This document shows, piece by piece, positions 27,530 through 36,651 of a DNA stretch of 64,000 nucleotides; within the stretch, counting starts at the first letter, position 1; every line of letters starts with the position of its first letter. The stretch comes from Thiomonas arsenitoxydans (lineage in GTDB: Bacteria; Pseudomonadota; Gammaproteobacteria; Burkholderiales; Burkholderiaceae_C): NCBI RefSeq assembly GCF_000253115.1, contig NC_014145.1:3625930-3689929 (forward strand). Direction: 5' to 3'. A model generated the notes under the pieces. That model was given only the letters and a program-made list of their open reading frames with translations, made no database searches and was not told the DNA's origin. Both the position numbers and the translations under genes were made by a program.

Positions 27530-30500
27530 TCAAGCCACGGTCTCTGGCACGGCCTGGGAGTCTGGAGACGAGGCGCCCGCCGTCACTTGCCGCCACTTGC
27601 GCATCAGCGCCTCCCACTGCGGCAGCACTTGCGCCAGATAGCGCTGCTTGATGTGGCCGTAGCCGCGGATGCCGTCGGGCAGACGGGCGATCTGCGTGGC
27701 GAGCTGCAGGCGCTCGGGCGGGCTGTTGGCGTTGAGGCCGCGCAGCAATTCGGCGATCGTTTCGCGGTATTGACCGATCAGGGCGCGCTCCTGCTTGCGC
27801 TCTGCCGTATGGCCGAAGGGGTCGAGCGCGGTGCCGCGCAGCACCTTGAGCGGCGCGAGCAGCCTGAAAGCCACGCCCATCCAAGGGCCGAACTCGCGCT
27901 TGATCAGCTCGCCCTTGGCATTGCGCTTGCTCCACAGCGGCGGCGCGAGGTAGTAATGGCGCTTGAAATGGCCTTCGAACTGCTCTTGCAGTTGTTTGGC
28001 AAACGCCGGGTCGGACTGCAGCCGGGCGACTTCGTACTCGTCTTTGTAGGCCATGAGCTTGAACAGATGGCGCGCCACGGCCTCCGTCAGCGCAGTGGAC
28101 TTGAGCGGCGCTTCGGCGGCGCGCACCTGCGAAACGAAGTCGGCGTACTGCCGGGCGTAGGCAGCATTCTGGTAGCCGGTGAGGAACTCCACCCGGCGCT
28201 GAATGATTTCGTCCAGGCTGGGACGCTTGACCAGTTGAATGACTTGCTCTGCAGCACTCAGCGCGGCGATGCCCTGCGGATCGTGCGCCGCATGGCGGCC
28301 CCACTCGAACGCCGCCTTGTTCTTCTCGACCTGCACCGCGTTGAGCTCGATGGCGCGCATCAGCGCGGCATGGCTCAGCGGCACCCAGCCCTTCTGCCAG
28401 GCGAAGCCCAGCAGCATGGGGTTGGCGTAAATGGCGTCGCCCAGCAACTTCTCGGCGGCGCGCACACAGTCGAACCCCGCCACATGGTCGGTGCCAGCAG
28501 CCTGTTCAATGGTCTTGTGGCAGGCAGCGTCGGGAAACTGCCAATCGGGGTTGTGAACGAAGGCCGCGGTGGGCGTGCTGTGGGTGTCGAGCGCGATGTG
28601 GGTGCGGCCTTCGCGCACGCGCGCCAGGGTTTCGCGGTCGGCGGTGACGATAGGGTCGCAGCCGAGAATCAGCTCGGCCTCGGCCGTGCCGACGCGGGTG
28701 GTGACGATCTGCTGCGGGTCATTCGCGATCAGCACATGGCTCCAGGTCGCGCCGCCTTTTTGCGCCAGCCCGGCGGCGTCCTGCGTGACCACGCCCTTGC
28801 CCTCGATATGCGCGGCCATGCCGAGCAACTGGCCGATGGTGATAACGCCGGTGCCGCCGACACCGGCGACGACGATGCCGTAGCTGCCGCCGCCCGCCAC
28901 ATCGTCGCGCACCGGGTCGGGCACCTCGGGCTGAGGCAGTTCGGGCATGGAAGACAGATCGGCTCCCGGCTGCGGCTTGGGTTTGCGCAGCGCGCCGCCT
29001 TCCACCGTGACGAAGCTGGGGCAAAAGCCCTTGAGGCAGGAAAAGTCTTTGTTGCAGCTGCTCTGGTTGATGGTGCGCTTGCGGCCGAATTCGGTTTCCA
29101 GCGGCTCGACCGACAGGCAGTTGCTCTGATCGGAGCAGTCGCCGCAACCTTCGCAAACCAGCGGATTGATGACCACGCGCCGCGCCGGATCGACCATCAG
29201 CCCGCGTTTGCGGCGGCGGCGCTTTTCGGTGGCGCAGGTCTGGTCGTAGATGATGACGGTGATGCCAGCCTCTTCGCGCAACTCGCGCTGAATGGCATCG
29301 AGATCGTCGCGGTGGCGCACCGTCGCCCCGCTGGCCAAGCCGACGGCGTTGTCGTACTTTTGCGGTTCGTCGGTGACCACCACGATGCGGCGCACGCCTT
29401 CTGCCTCGAGCTCGCGGCTGATTTGCGGTACGGTCAGGCCTCCCTCCACCGGCTGCCCGCCCGTCATCGCCACGGCGTCGTTGAACAGAATCTTGTAGGT
29501 GGCATTCACCCCGGCGGAGATGGCCTGGCGAATGGCGAGCAGCCCCGAGTGGTAATAGGTGCCGTCGCCCAGATTGACGAACACATGCTCGTCGGTGGTG
29601 AACGGCGCTTGGCCGACCCAAGCCACGCCCTCGCCGCCCATCTGGCTGAAGGTTTGCGTGGCACGGTCCATCCACACCACCATGTAGTGGCAGCCGATAC
29701 CGGCCATGCCGCGCGAGCCTTCGGGCACGCGGGTAGAGGTGTTGTGCGGGCAGCCCGAGCAGAACCAGGGCGGACGCTGGGCACTGGCGCCCGGCGCCTG
29801 CAGGGTGCGCTCGCGCGCGTCGATCACCGCCAGCCGTTCGCTGATGCGGCGCTGCACATCCACCCCGGCGTCGCGCAGGATGCCCAGCCGCTCCAGCCGC
29901 GCGGCAATGGCCCGGGCGATGATCGCCGGATTGAGGTCGGCCTTGGCGGGCAACAGCCAGTTGCCGCCGGGATTGGGCTGGCTCCATTCGCCGCCGGTGC
30001 GGTCTCCCGCGATTTCGTCGAACTTGCCGATGACGTTGGGCCGCACGTCTTCGCGCCAGTTGTAGAGCTCTTCCTTGAGCTGATACTCGATGACCTGGCG
30101 CTTTTCTTCCACCACCAGAATCTCCTGCAACCCGGTGGCGAATTCGCGGGTGAGCTGCGCCTCGAGCGGCCAGACCACGGCGACCTTGTGCAGGCGGATG
30201 CCGAGCTGCGCGCAGGTGTCAGCATCCAGCCCGAGATCGTTCAGGGCTTGACGGGTATCGTTATAGGCCTTGCCCGAGGCCATGATGCCCAGCCGCGCGT
30301 GCGGGCTGTCGATGACGGTGTGGTTCAAGCGATTGGCGCGGATATAGGCCAGCGCCGCGTACCACTTCACATCCATCAGCCGTGCCTCCTGAGCCAGCGG
30401 CGTGTCGGGGATGCGGATGTGCACGCCGTCCGGCGGCAGGGCAAAGTCTTCGGGCAGCAGGATGCGCACGCGGTCGGCGTCCACATCGACCGTGGCCGAA

Positions 30501-31156
30501 GACTCCACGATTTCCTGGATGGTCTTCATGCCCGACCAGACGCCGGCATAGCGGCTCAGGGCAAAGGCGTGCACGCCCAGATCGAGAATGTCCTGCACCG
30601 AGGTGGGAAAGAACACCGGCAGCCCGCACGCCTTGAAGATATGGTCGCTCTGGTGCGCGAGCGTCGATGATTTGGCCACATGGTCATCGCCCGCCACGGC
30701 GATCACCCCGCCGTGACGCGCGGTGCCCGCGCTGTTGGCGTGCTTGAACACATCCGAGCAGCGATCCACGCCGGGGCCCTTGCCGTACCAGATGCCGAAC
30801 ACCCCGTCGAATTTGTTTTTGTCGGGAAACAGATCGAGCTGCTGCGTACCCCAGACGGCGGTGGCCGCCAGCTCCTCATTCACCCCGGGCTTGAACACCA
30901 CGTGGTTGGCTTCGAGGATTTTTTTGGCCTTCCACAGCGCTTGGTCGTAGCCGCCCAGCGGCGAGCCGCGATAGCCCGAGACAAAGCCCGCGGTGTTGAG
31001 CCCGACTGCAGCATCGCGCTGCCGCTGCAACATGGGCAGACGCACCAGCGCCTGAATGCCGCTCATGAAGGCGCGGCCGGAATCGAGGGTGTATTTGTCG
31101 TCCAGCGAAATGGTCGCCAGCGCACGACGGATGTGCTCGGGTAGGGGAGCGTTCAT
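27530..31156 (-). CDS. Fused indolepyruvate ferredoxin oxidoreductase
   Basis: The 1208-aa single polypeptide combines the modules of 2-oxoacid:ferredoxin oxidoreductases. The N-terminal pyrimidine-binding domain (TAGFVSGYRGSPLGGYD) comes first. TPP-binding follows around residues 480-560 (GDGTYYHSG). A cysteine-rich [4Fe-4S] module lies near 665-705 (CEGCGDC, then SCNKDFSCLKGFC). A gamma-type domain starts near 762 (VGGTGVITIGQLLG). Such enzymes oxidatively decarboxylate aryl-pyruvates from aromatic amino acid breakdown, giving acyl-CoA and reduced ferredoxin. AAGGAGA 7 nt upstream fixes ATG 31156. It stands alone, with no ferredoxin or transaminase gene beside it. Confidence 0.93.
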   Translation of the reverse strand: MNAPLPEHIRRALATISLDDKYTLDSGRAFMSGIQALVRLPMLQRQRDAAVGLNTAGFVSGYRGSPLGGYDQALWKAKKILEANHVVFKPGVNEELAATAVWGTQQLDLFPDKNKFDGVFGIWYGKGPGVDRCSDVFKHANSAGTARHGGVIAVAGDDHVAKSSTLAHQSDHIFKACGLPVFFPTSVQDILDLGVHAFALSRYAGVWSGMKTIQEIVESSATVDVDADRVRILLPEDFALPPDGVHIRIPDTPLAQEARLMDVKWYAALAYIRANRLNHTVIDSPHARLGIMASGKAYNDTRQALNDLGLDADTCAQLGIRLHKVAVVWPLEAQLTREFATGLQEILVVEEKRQVIEYQLKEELYNWREDVRPNVIGKFDEIAGDRTGGEWSQPNPGGNWLLPAKADLNPAIIARAIAARLERLGILRDAGVDVQRRISERLAVIDARERTLQAPGASAQRPPWFCSGCPHNTSTRVPEGSRGMAGIGCHYMVVWMDRATQTFSQMGGEGVAWVGQAPFTTDEHVFVNLGDGTYYHSGLLAIRQAISAGVNATYKILFNDAVAMTGGQPVEGGLTVPQISRELEAEGVRRIVVVTDEPQKYDNAVGLASGATVRHRDDLDAIQRELREEAGITVIIYDQTCATEKRRRRKRGLMVDPARRVVINPLVCEGCGDCSDQSNCLSVEPLETEFGRKRTINQSSCNKDFSCLKGFCPSFVTVEGGALRKPKPQPGADLSSMPELPQPEVPDPVRDDVAGGGSYGIVVAGVGGTGVITIGQLLGMAAHIEGKGVVTQDAAGLAQKGGATWSHVLIANDPQQIVTTRVGTAEAELILGCDPIVTADRETLARVREGRTHIALDTHSTPTAAFVHNPDWQFPDAACHKTIEQAAGTDHVAGFDCVRAAEKLLGDAIYANPMLLGFAWQKGWVPLSHAALMRAIELNAVQVEKNKAAFEWGRHAAHDPQGIAALSAAEQVIQLVKRPSLDEIIQRRVEFLTGYQNAAYARQYADFVSQVRAAEAPLKSTALTEAVARHLFKLMAYKDEYEVARLQSDPAFAKQLQEQFEGHFKRHYYLAPPLWSKRNAKGELIKREFGPWMGVAFRLLAPLKVLRGTALDPFGHTAERKQERALIGQYRETIAELLRGLNANSPPERLQLATQIARLPDGIRGYGHIKQRYLAQVLPQWEALMRKWRQVTAGASSPDSQAVPETVA

Positions 31157-31380
31157 CGCCTGTCTCCTTGTGTGGCGCGCACCGCTCAAAGGCCGCGCCT
31201 GTGGGTCACCAATCGGCCGCCGATCAGGCTGGCCGGGCAATTGCGGTGCCATGTCTTGGCACGGCCCGCACGCCGTCTTGTGAACGGCAGTCAGCCTTAT
31301 GCCGACAAAGCCATGCTAGTGCGGCTGCGAAGGAGTGAACAGGGGGAGAAGCGATAGGCGCTTTGGGCTTGCGGACTTGC

Positions 31381-31399
31381 GCGCGCAAGCCTTGCGCGC
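31381..31399 (-). terminator. GC-rich hairpin after the Tat lipoprotein gene
   Basis: A perfect 9-1-9 inverted repeat (GCGCGCAAG and CTTGCGCGC) begins 2 nt after the stop codon of the 31402-33024 gene. There is no T-run, so it may protect or terminate the transcript only weakly. The rest of 31157-31401 shows no gene. Confidence 0.35.
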
Positions 31400-31401
31400 G
31401 G

Positions 31402-33024
31402 TCAGGCGTAGGACGGCAGAATGAGCACGTAGGTGTCCACCGCCGCATTGGGGTTGACTACCGGATTGCTCGGATCGCCATCGCCCCAGTCGCTGTTGAA
31501 CAGAATGCGCGTACCGCTGGTGCTGAAGGTCACGTTCGGCTGCGCCCAGTAGTTGCTCTGCGAGGCGTTGCTGTAGTTGCCCGTGCTGCGGTGGTGGGCA
31601 ATGCGCCAGGTGACTCCGCTCGTCAGGTTGGTGATCATCAGCTCTTGGTCGAGGATGGTGCAGGGATTGGCGGTCGGGCCGCTGTTGCCGCTGCTGCCGG
31701 GCGAGGCCACCCCATTGCTGCCCGTGCTGTAGATGTTGCCCGTCATGCCGGTGACGACCCAAGACGGATTTTTCCAGGCGGTCGAACCGCTGAGGCTGCC
31801 CGTCGTGGGATAGCCCCAGCCGCTACTCTCGCCCACATCGTTACTCACCGCTCCGGTGTTGAGGTTGCAAACAATCACATTGCCGTTGCCGCCGGTGTTG
31901 CGCGAGAACTGCGAGCCCACCAGCAGATCGTTGCCGCTGGCGTCCATCGCGGTGTCGCAGTGCTCGTTGGTGTCGAAATTCACCCAGCGCACCAGCTTGC
32001 CGGTCGAGGCGTCCAGTACGGCGCTTTGCGTTGTCGGCTGCGATTCGAGTCCAACCGCGGCATTCCAGATGAAAAACTTGCCTGACACCGACGGGAACGG
32101 CGTCGATCCCCGCGCCTGCGGCTGCGGCACGACGCTGGTGTCATAAAGGGTGAACGCCCCCGTCGCCTCGTTGAAACCGAACACCCACATGCCCAGCTCG
32201 CCAGACACATTGGGGACGTTGGAGCCAAATGCGCCCAGACCCCAAATGCGCTGCCCCTGCGCATTCACCCCCAGCGCAAACGGGTAGCCGCAGCGCACCC
32301 CTTGCGTGCCGGAAGGGCAACCCGGCGGCAAGCCGTTCGGGAGGAAGCTGTGGATGATGGTCTTGACGCCCGTCTCCACATTGATCGCCGTGAGGTCGGC
32401 CAGGTTGGTGCTGCCCGACGAATGGTTGTCGATATAGCGCAGCGTGGCCGGGTCGGCGTGATCCCAGTAGAACTGTTCCACGTCACCCGGATTGATGTCG
32501 AGGAACTTGATGAAGGCGTAGGTCGTGCCGTCATACATCGCCCAGCCTTGCTGCCCGCCGTTTTGGGCCGTCGAACCGGGCACGTAAAGGATGAAGCGGG
32601 TTTCATCGCAATTCCAGGCCATCGCCGTGGGGTAGGCCGGGGCGACACACAGATTGTTGAAATCGCCCACGCAATCGGTGATGCGGATGATCTTGGCGCC
32701 GAAGTCGGGATCGGTGACGGTGGCCCCTTTCGCGGGTTTCGACAAAGCGCTGTAAGGCACGGGTGACTTGCCGTACTGGGTGAGCCCTTTGGACAGGTCG
32801 GTGCCCGGCGGCACGGTAACCGGCGTAGAGGTGGCCGCAGGGGTGACCGAGTTCGACGCTGTTCCTTGGCTGCCCGTTACGGGGGCCGTCTGATTTCCCG
32901 CAACCTGGGATGTCGAGCCACTGCTGGCACCCGCGCCCCCTCCGCCGCCACAAGCCGCCAGTGAGCCCAGCGCGGGCAGGGAAAAGAGAGACTTCTGAAT
33001 GAAACGACGACGGGATTGCTGCAT
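31402..33024 (-). CDS. Tat-exported lipoprotein with beta-propeller-like repeats
   Basis: The 540-aa protein begins MQQSRRRFIQKSLF, a twin-arginine signal, and has a lipobox ending at Cys25 (SLAAC) followed by a Gly run and a Ser/Thr/Ala-rich linker to about residue 85. The remaining 450 residues look like blade repeats with aromatic and Asp-rich turns (e.g. MAWNCDETRFILYVPG, QFYWDHADPATLRYI, then several N/G/S-rich strands), reminiscent of PD40/oligogalacturonate-lyase-like propellers. No catalytic assignment is possible. AGGAG precedes ATG 33024. It appears monocistronic. Confidence 0.65.
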   Translation of the reverse strand: MQQSRRRFIQKSLFSLPALGSLAACGGGGGAGASSGSTSQVAGNQTAPVTGSQGTASNSVTPAATSTPVTVPPGTDLSKGLTQYGKSPVPYSALSKPAKGATVTDPDFGAKIIRITDCVGDFNNLCVAPAYPTAMAWNCDETRFILYVPGSTAQNGGQQGWAMYDGTTYAFIKFLDINPGDVEQFYWDHADPATLRYIDNHSSGSTNLADLTAINVETGVKTIIHSFLPNGLPPGCPSGTQGVRCGYPFALGVNAQGQRIWGLGAFGSNVPNVSGELGMWVFGFNEATGAFTLYDTSVVPQPQARGSTPFPSVSGKFFIWNAAVGLESQPTTQSAVLDASTGKLVRWVNFDTNEHCDTAMDASGNDLLVGSQFSRNTGGNGNVIVCNLNTGAVSNDVGESSGWGYPTTGSLSGSTAWKNPSWVVTGMTGNIYSTGSNGVASPGSSGNSGPTANPCTILDQELMITNLTSGVTWRIAHHRSTGNYSNASQSNYWAQPNVTFSTSGTRILFNSDWGDGDPSNPVVNPNAAVDTYVLILPSYA

Positions 33025-33247
33025 AAAACGACTCCTGGAACTTGGCCGCGCTCGACAAAAGCAAACGCAGACCCGTGACAAACAAGCGCCATGACCTATA
33101 CCGTACGAACGCGGAAACAAGTCTGCCCGGGAGGGTGTGAAATCTTCACGCTATTCGCCCCACAAAAAGGCACTTTCCCCCCAATTTAGGGGGTGCATGG
33201 GGCTGTCGTCTATATCCAGATGTAATAGTCGCTACCAAAGAAACAAA

Positions 33248-33835
33248 TCACTGCTGCTGACACACCGTGTTGGTGTTCTGCAGGAAGTTGGTCACCGTGG
33301 CCTGGCGGCCTTTGAACCACACCTGGAAAGCGCTGTTGCGATAGCGGGCGCCGTCGGCGGAGACGGTCTGATCCAGGGTGAGATTGCCCAGTGCGGTTTG
33401 CAGGCTGACCGACACATCGCCGAAGGTGGCGATGAAAGAGCTGCCGTCCTGGCAGTTGAAGCGCACGGCGCCCGGCGGCAGGGCGGGTGCACTGGGCTGC
33501 GGCATCGAAACTTCAGGCGCGGGCGCGAACTGCGGCGCAGCGGGCGCGCTTGCGGCCGGGGTCACCCCGGCAGGCCCCAGGGGCTGCACGGTGATGGGCG
33601 CGGCAGGGGCCAGCGGCTGGGCTTCGCTCTGGGGCGCTTGCGGAGTGACGGGGGCGTAGGTCGACGGCGGCACCGTGACGCGCGGCGTTGGCGGATTGAG
33701 TTGCTGCACCGGAACGGGCTGGTTGAGGTTGACCGGCGTGGCGCATCCCGCCAGGGTCAGCGCACCGAGGGCCGCAAGTGTCGCAGCGCCGACAGCGCTC
33801 AAGCGCAGAACAAAAGTGTGTTTTTGCCGATTCAT
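33248..33835 (-). CDS. Lipoprotein with MliC-like lysozyme-inhibitor domain
   Basis: The 195-aa protein has a lipoprotein signal (LGALTLAGC, Cys31), a Pro/Ala/Gln-rich linker (about residues 34-122) and a C-terminal domain that fits the MliC/PliC fold: RFNCQDGSSFIATFGD, GARYRNSAFQVWFKG, with Cys pairs near both ends. MliC proteins on the outer membrane inhibit C-type lysozymes. The long proline-rich stalk is unusual for the family. GGGAG precedes ATG 33835. The assignment rests on motif resemblance. Confidence 0.7.
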   Translation of the reverse strand: MNRQKHTFVLRLSAVGAATLAALGALTLAGCATPVNLNQPVPVQQLNPPTPRVTVPPSTYAPVTPQAPQSEAQPLAPAAPITVQPLGPAGVTPAASAPAAPQFAPAPEVSMPQPSAPALPPGAVRFNCQDGSSFIATFGDVSVSLQTALGNLTLDQTVSADGARYRNSAFQVWFKGRQATVTNFLQNTNTVCQQQ

Positions 33836-33963
33836 GCAGAGACTCCCGAAATCTGTTGCAGAAATTGAACCATACAAACACAAGCCGCTTGCCCGTGTGA
33901 CGGCGCGCAACTGTAGAGACTTGTAAAAGCGACGAAACTCCCGCGTCGCGCTGCCCGCTTTTT

Positions 33964-36579
33964 ATGATGCGCCCAGACGCCCTGTCGAGAAAGCGCCGGG
34001 ACGCCCGCCATCAACCACCTGCCTGCGGCCTGAAGGAACCCGACTTGCCGACTTTTGCCCTTGCCGTCCTGCTGGGCTGTGCGCTGCAGACCGCGCAGGC
34101 CGCGCTTTGGCCGCAGCCGATTTACGGCGTGATGGCCACCGCAGGCATCGGACTGACTGCGGCGCTGCTGCTGTGGCAGGGCCGCTACGGCGGCTTGGCG
34201 AACAAAAAGCAAAAGCGGCAACGCATCGCCCTTGAACTTCTGCTTGCCAGCGGCGGCTTTGCGCTCGCTTTCGGGCTGACGGGCTGGCGCGCCACTGCGC
34301 TGCTGGCCGACCGCCTCGATCCGGCGCTCGAAAGCCAGATCATCCAGGTGCGCGGCGTGGTGACCGGGCTGCCGGTGCTCTACCCCGATGCCACGCGCTT
34401 CGTCCTCACGATCACCCCGCCCGCCCCAGCCGGAGTGCCGAGCAAGGTGTCGCTGAGCTGGTATGCGCGGCACAGCGGTACCGGCCCCGCTGAAGCTCCG
34501 CCGCGCGTGCATCCCGGCCAGGAATGGCAGTTTTCGGTGCGCCTCAAGCGCCCGCATGGCCTGGCCAATCCGGGCGGCAACGACACCGAGTTGACGCTGT
34601 TCCGCGAGGGAATCGGCGCCACCGGAACCGTGAGCCGCATGGGCGCGCCCCCGCGGCTTCTCGGCCTTCGCCGCGCGCCTGCCGACTGGATCGCGCAACT
34701 GCGCGACCACCTGCGCCAGCGCATGATGACCGCGCTGCAAGGGCAGAACGCGCCTCACCCCCTCCCAACCTCCCCCACGGCGTGGGGGAGGAGCGATCAC
34801 TCCGTCCCCGCCGCCGACACCGTCATCGCGCTGGCTCTGGGCGATCAAAGCGCGATCTCCGCGCAAGACTGGGCGACTTACCGCATCACCGGCGTCGCGC
34901 ATCTGATGAGCATTTCCGGACTGCACATCACCCTGCTGGCCTGGCTGGCCCTGGGTCTCGTGGGCGGTTTGTGGCGGCAGAGCGCCCGGCTGCGTCATCC
35001 CTGGACGCTGACCGTTCCCGCCCCCACCGTGGCCGCCTGGGGCGCGCTGCTGACCGCCACCGCCTACGCGTTCATCGCGGGCTGGGGCGTGCCGGCGCAG
35101 CGCACCCTGCTGATGCTCGCGGTGGTGCTGTTGCTGCGCCAGCGGGGGCTGCGCGCCGACTGGCGCGACGTGATAGCGCTGGCGCTGACCGCCGTGCTGC
35201 TATGGGATCCGTGGGCGGTGCGGCAGGCCGGGTTCTGGCTGTCTTTCGTGGCGGTGGGCATGCTGTTCGTTGCGGGCAACCGCAGGCACCCGGAAACCGC
35301 CGCGCTGGCCTGCGGCCCCGGCGAAGCCGCGCCCGCCGGTCGGCTGCAGCGCGGCGCTCAGGCGCTGCGCCGCGCCGCGCACTCGCAGTGGGTGGCCACC
35401 ATCGCCCTGCTGCCGCTCACGCTGTTGTTCTTTCAGCAGATCGCGGTGCTCTCGCCGCTGGCCAATGCTCTGGCGATTCCCGTGGTCACCCTGGTGGTTG
35501 CGCCGCTGGCGGTCGGCGGCCTGCTGCTGCCCGCGCCGCTGGACGGCTGGGCGTGGCGGCTCGGGGCCTGGGTGCAGCAGGGTCTGGACGCGGTGCTGCA
35601 CCAAATGGCCGACTGGCCGCTGGCGCAGTGGCACGCCGCCGCGCCCGACGGCCTCACGCTGGCGCTGGCCGCGCTCGGCGTGCTGGCGCTGGCGCTGCCG
35701 TGGAACTGGCGGCTGCGCGCGCCCGGTCTGTTGCTGCTCCTGCCACTGGCAAGCAACCCTGGCACGGCGCCCGAGACCGGGGCGATGGAGGTGTGGTTTG
35801 CCGATGTCGGACAGGGCATGGCGGTAGTGGTGCGCACCGCGCGACACACCCTGCTGTACGACACCGGGCCGCGACAGGCGCCGGGCGTGGACGCCGGTGG
35901 CCGCGTGCTGCTGCCGCTGCTGCACAGCCTGGGCGTGCGCCATCTCGACCGCGTGGTGGTGAGTCACGACGACAGCGATCACGCGGGCGGCGCAGCCACC
36001 CTCGCCCGCGCCCACCCCGAGGCCGATCTGCTCACTTCGGCCCCGCCGGACGCCGCCGCCCGCTACGGCCTGCAGCAGCGCCAGCCCTGCGCCGCCGGTC
36101 AGCACTGGGTCTGGGACGGCGTGGACTTCCGCATCGTCAGCCCCCGGCCCGGCGACGCACCGAACAGCGACAACGCCCGCTCCTGCGTGCTGCATGTGGC
36201 CGCGCGCGGTGCCTCGGTGCTGCTCACCGGCGACGTCGATCAGCCGCAGGAGCGCGCCCTGCAGCGCGCCGATCTGCTGCCCTATGCCGACGTGCTGCTG
36301 GCGCCGCATCACGGCAGCAAGACCTCGTCGAGCGAGGCCCTGCTCGACACGGTGATGCCGCGCGCCGCCGTGGTGCAGGCGGGCTACCGCAATCCGCACG
36401 GCCACCCCCACCCCGCCGTGCTAGCGCGCTACGCCGAGCGCGGCATCGCCGTCTGGCGCACCGACCAGCAGGGTGCGCTGCTGTGGCGCGACAGCGCGCC
36501 CGACACCTTCATCGCCTGGCGTGTTGCGAAACTGAATTACTGGAGCGCAAATGTGAAGCCTGCCGAGGTTTCTCGCTGA
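33964..36579 (+). CDS. comEC: DNA internalization competence protein ComEC/Rec2
   Basis: ComEC forms the inner-membrane channel that takes up single-stranded DNA during natural transformation. The 871-aa protein has N-terminal helices with an OB-like periplasmic part, a competence domain of many helices (about residues 285-515, with HLMSISGLHITLLAWLALGL), and a metallo-beta-lactamase-like C-terminal domain with DVGQGMAVVV near 614, SHDDSDHAGG and HHGSKTSS near 781. It is full length apart from a palindrome-encoded insertion at about residues 264-280. Other competence genes are not in the window. Confidence 0.93.
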   Translation: MMRPDALSRKRRDARHQPPACGLKEPDLPTFALAVLLGCALQTAQAALWPQPIYGVMATAGIGLTAALLLWQGRYGGLANKKQKRQRIALELLLASGGFALAFGLTGWRATALLADRLDPALESQIIQVRGVVTGLPVLYPDATRFVLTITPPAPAGVPSKVSLSWYARHSGTGPAEAPPRVHPGQEWQFSVRLKRPHGLANPGGNDTELTLFREGIGATGTVSRMGAPPRLLGLRRAPADWIAQLRDHLRQRMMTALQGQNAPHPLPTSPTAWGRSDHSVPAADTVIALALGDQSAISAQDWATYRITGVAHLMSISGLHITLLAWLALGLVGGLWRQSARLRHPWTLTVPAPTVAAWGALLTATAYAFIAGWGVPAQRTLLMLAVVLLLRQRGLRADWRDVIALALTAVLLWDPWAVRQAGFWLSFVAVGMLFVAGNRRHPETAALACGPGEAAPAGRLQRGAQALRRAAHSQWVATIALLPLTLLFFQQIAVLSPLANALAIPVVTLVVAPLAVGGLLLPAPLDGWAWRLGAWVQQGLDAVLHQMADWPLAQWHAAAPDGLTLALAALGVLALALPWNWRLRAPGLLLLLPLASNPGTAPETGAMEVWFADVGQGMAVVVRTARHTLLYDTGPRQAPGVDAGGRVLLPLLHSLGVRHLDRVVVSHDDSDHAGGAATLARAHPEADLLTSAPPDAAARYGLQQRQPCAAGQHWVWDGVDFRIVSPRPGDAPNSDNARSCVLHVAARGASVLLTGDVDQPQERALQRADLLPYADVLLAPHHGSKTSSSEALLDTVMPRAAVVQAGYRNPHGHPHPAVLARYAERGIAVWRTDQQGALLWRDSAPDTFIAWRVAKLNYWSANVKPAEVSR
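34756..34791. repeat. Palindromic repeat inserted in frame in comEC
   Basis: The stretch contains a CACCCCCTCCCAACC lead-in and a perfect 9-bp stem (CTCCCCCAC 34770-34778, GTGGGGGAG 34782-34790) with a GGC loop. It is translated as a Pro/Ser/Thr-rich loop (HPLPTSPTAWGRS) between the N-terminal part and the competence domain. The sequence looks like a dispersed REP-type element rather than ancestral coding sequence. Confidence 0.55.
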
Positions 36580-36651
36580 AGTTTCACACCACCCGACCTG
36601 TCTGGCCTGTATCTTGCTAAATCTGCTGCACAGCCCAATCGAGAGACGACG

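Noticed and set aside
26423..30670. A 1415-aa open frame on the plus strand
   Set aside because: It is antisense to the metalloprotease and indolepyruvate oxidoreductase genes, whose motifs are unmistakable. High GC produces long antisense frames. Its composition is His/Arg/Gly-rich without domains.
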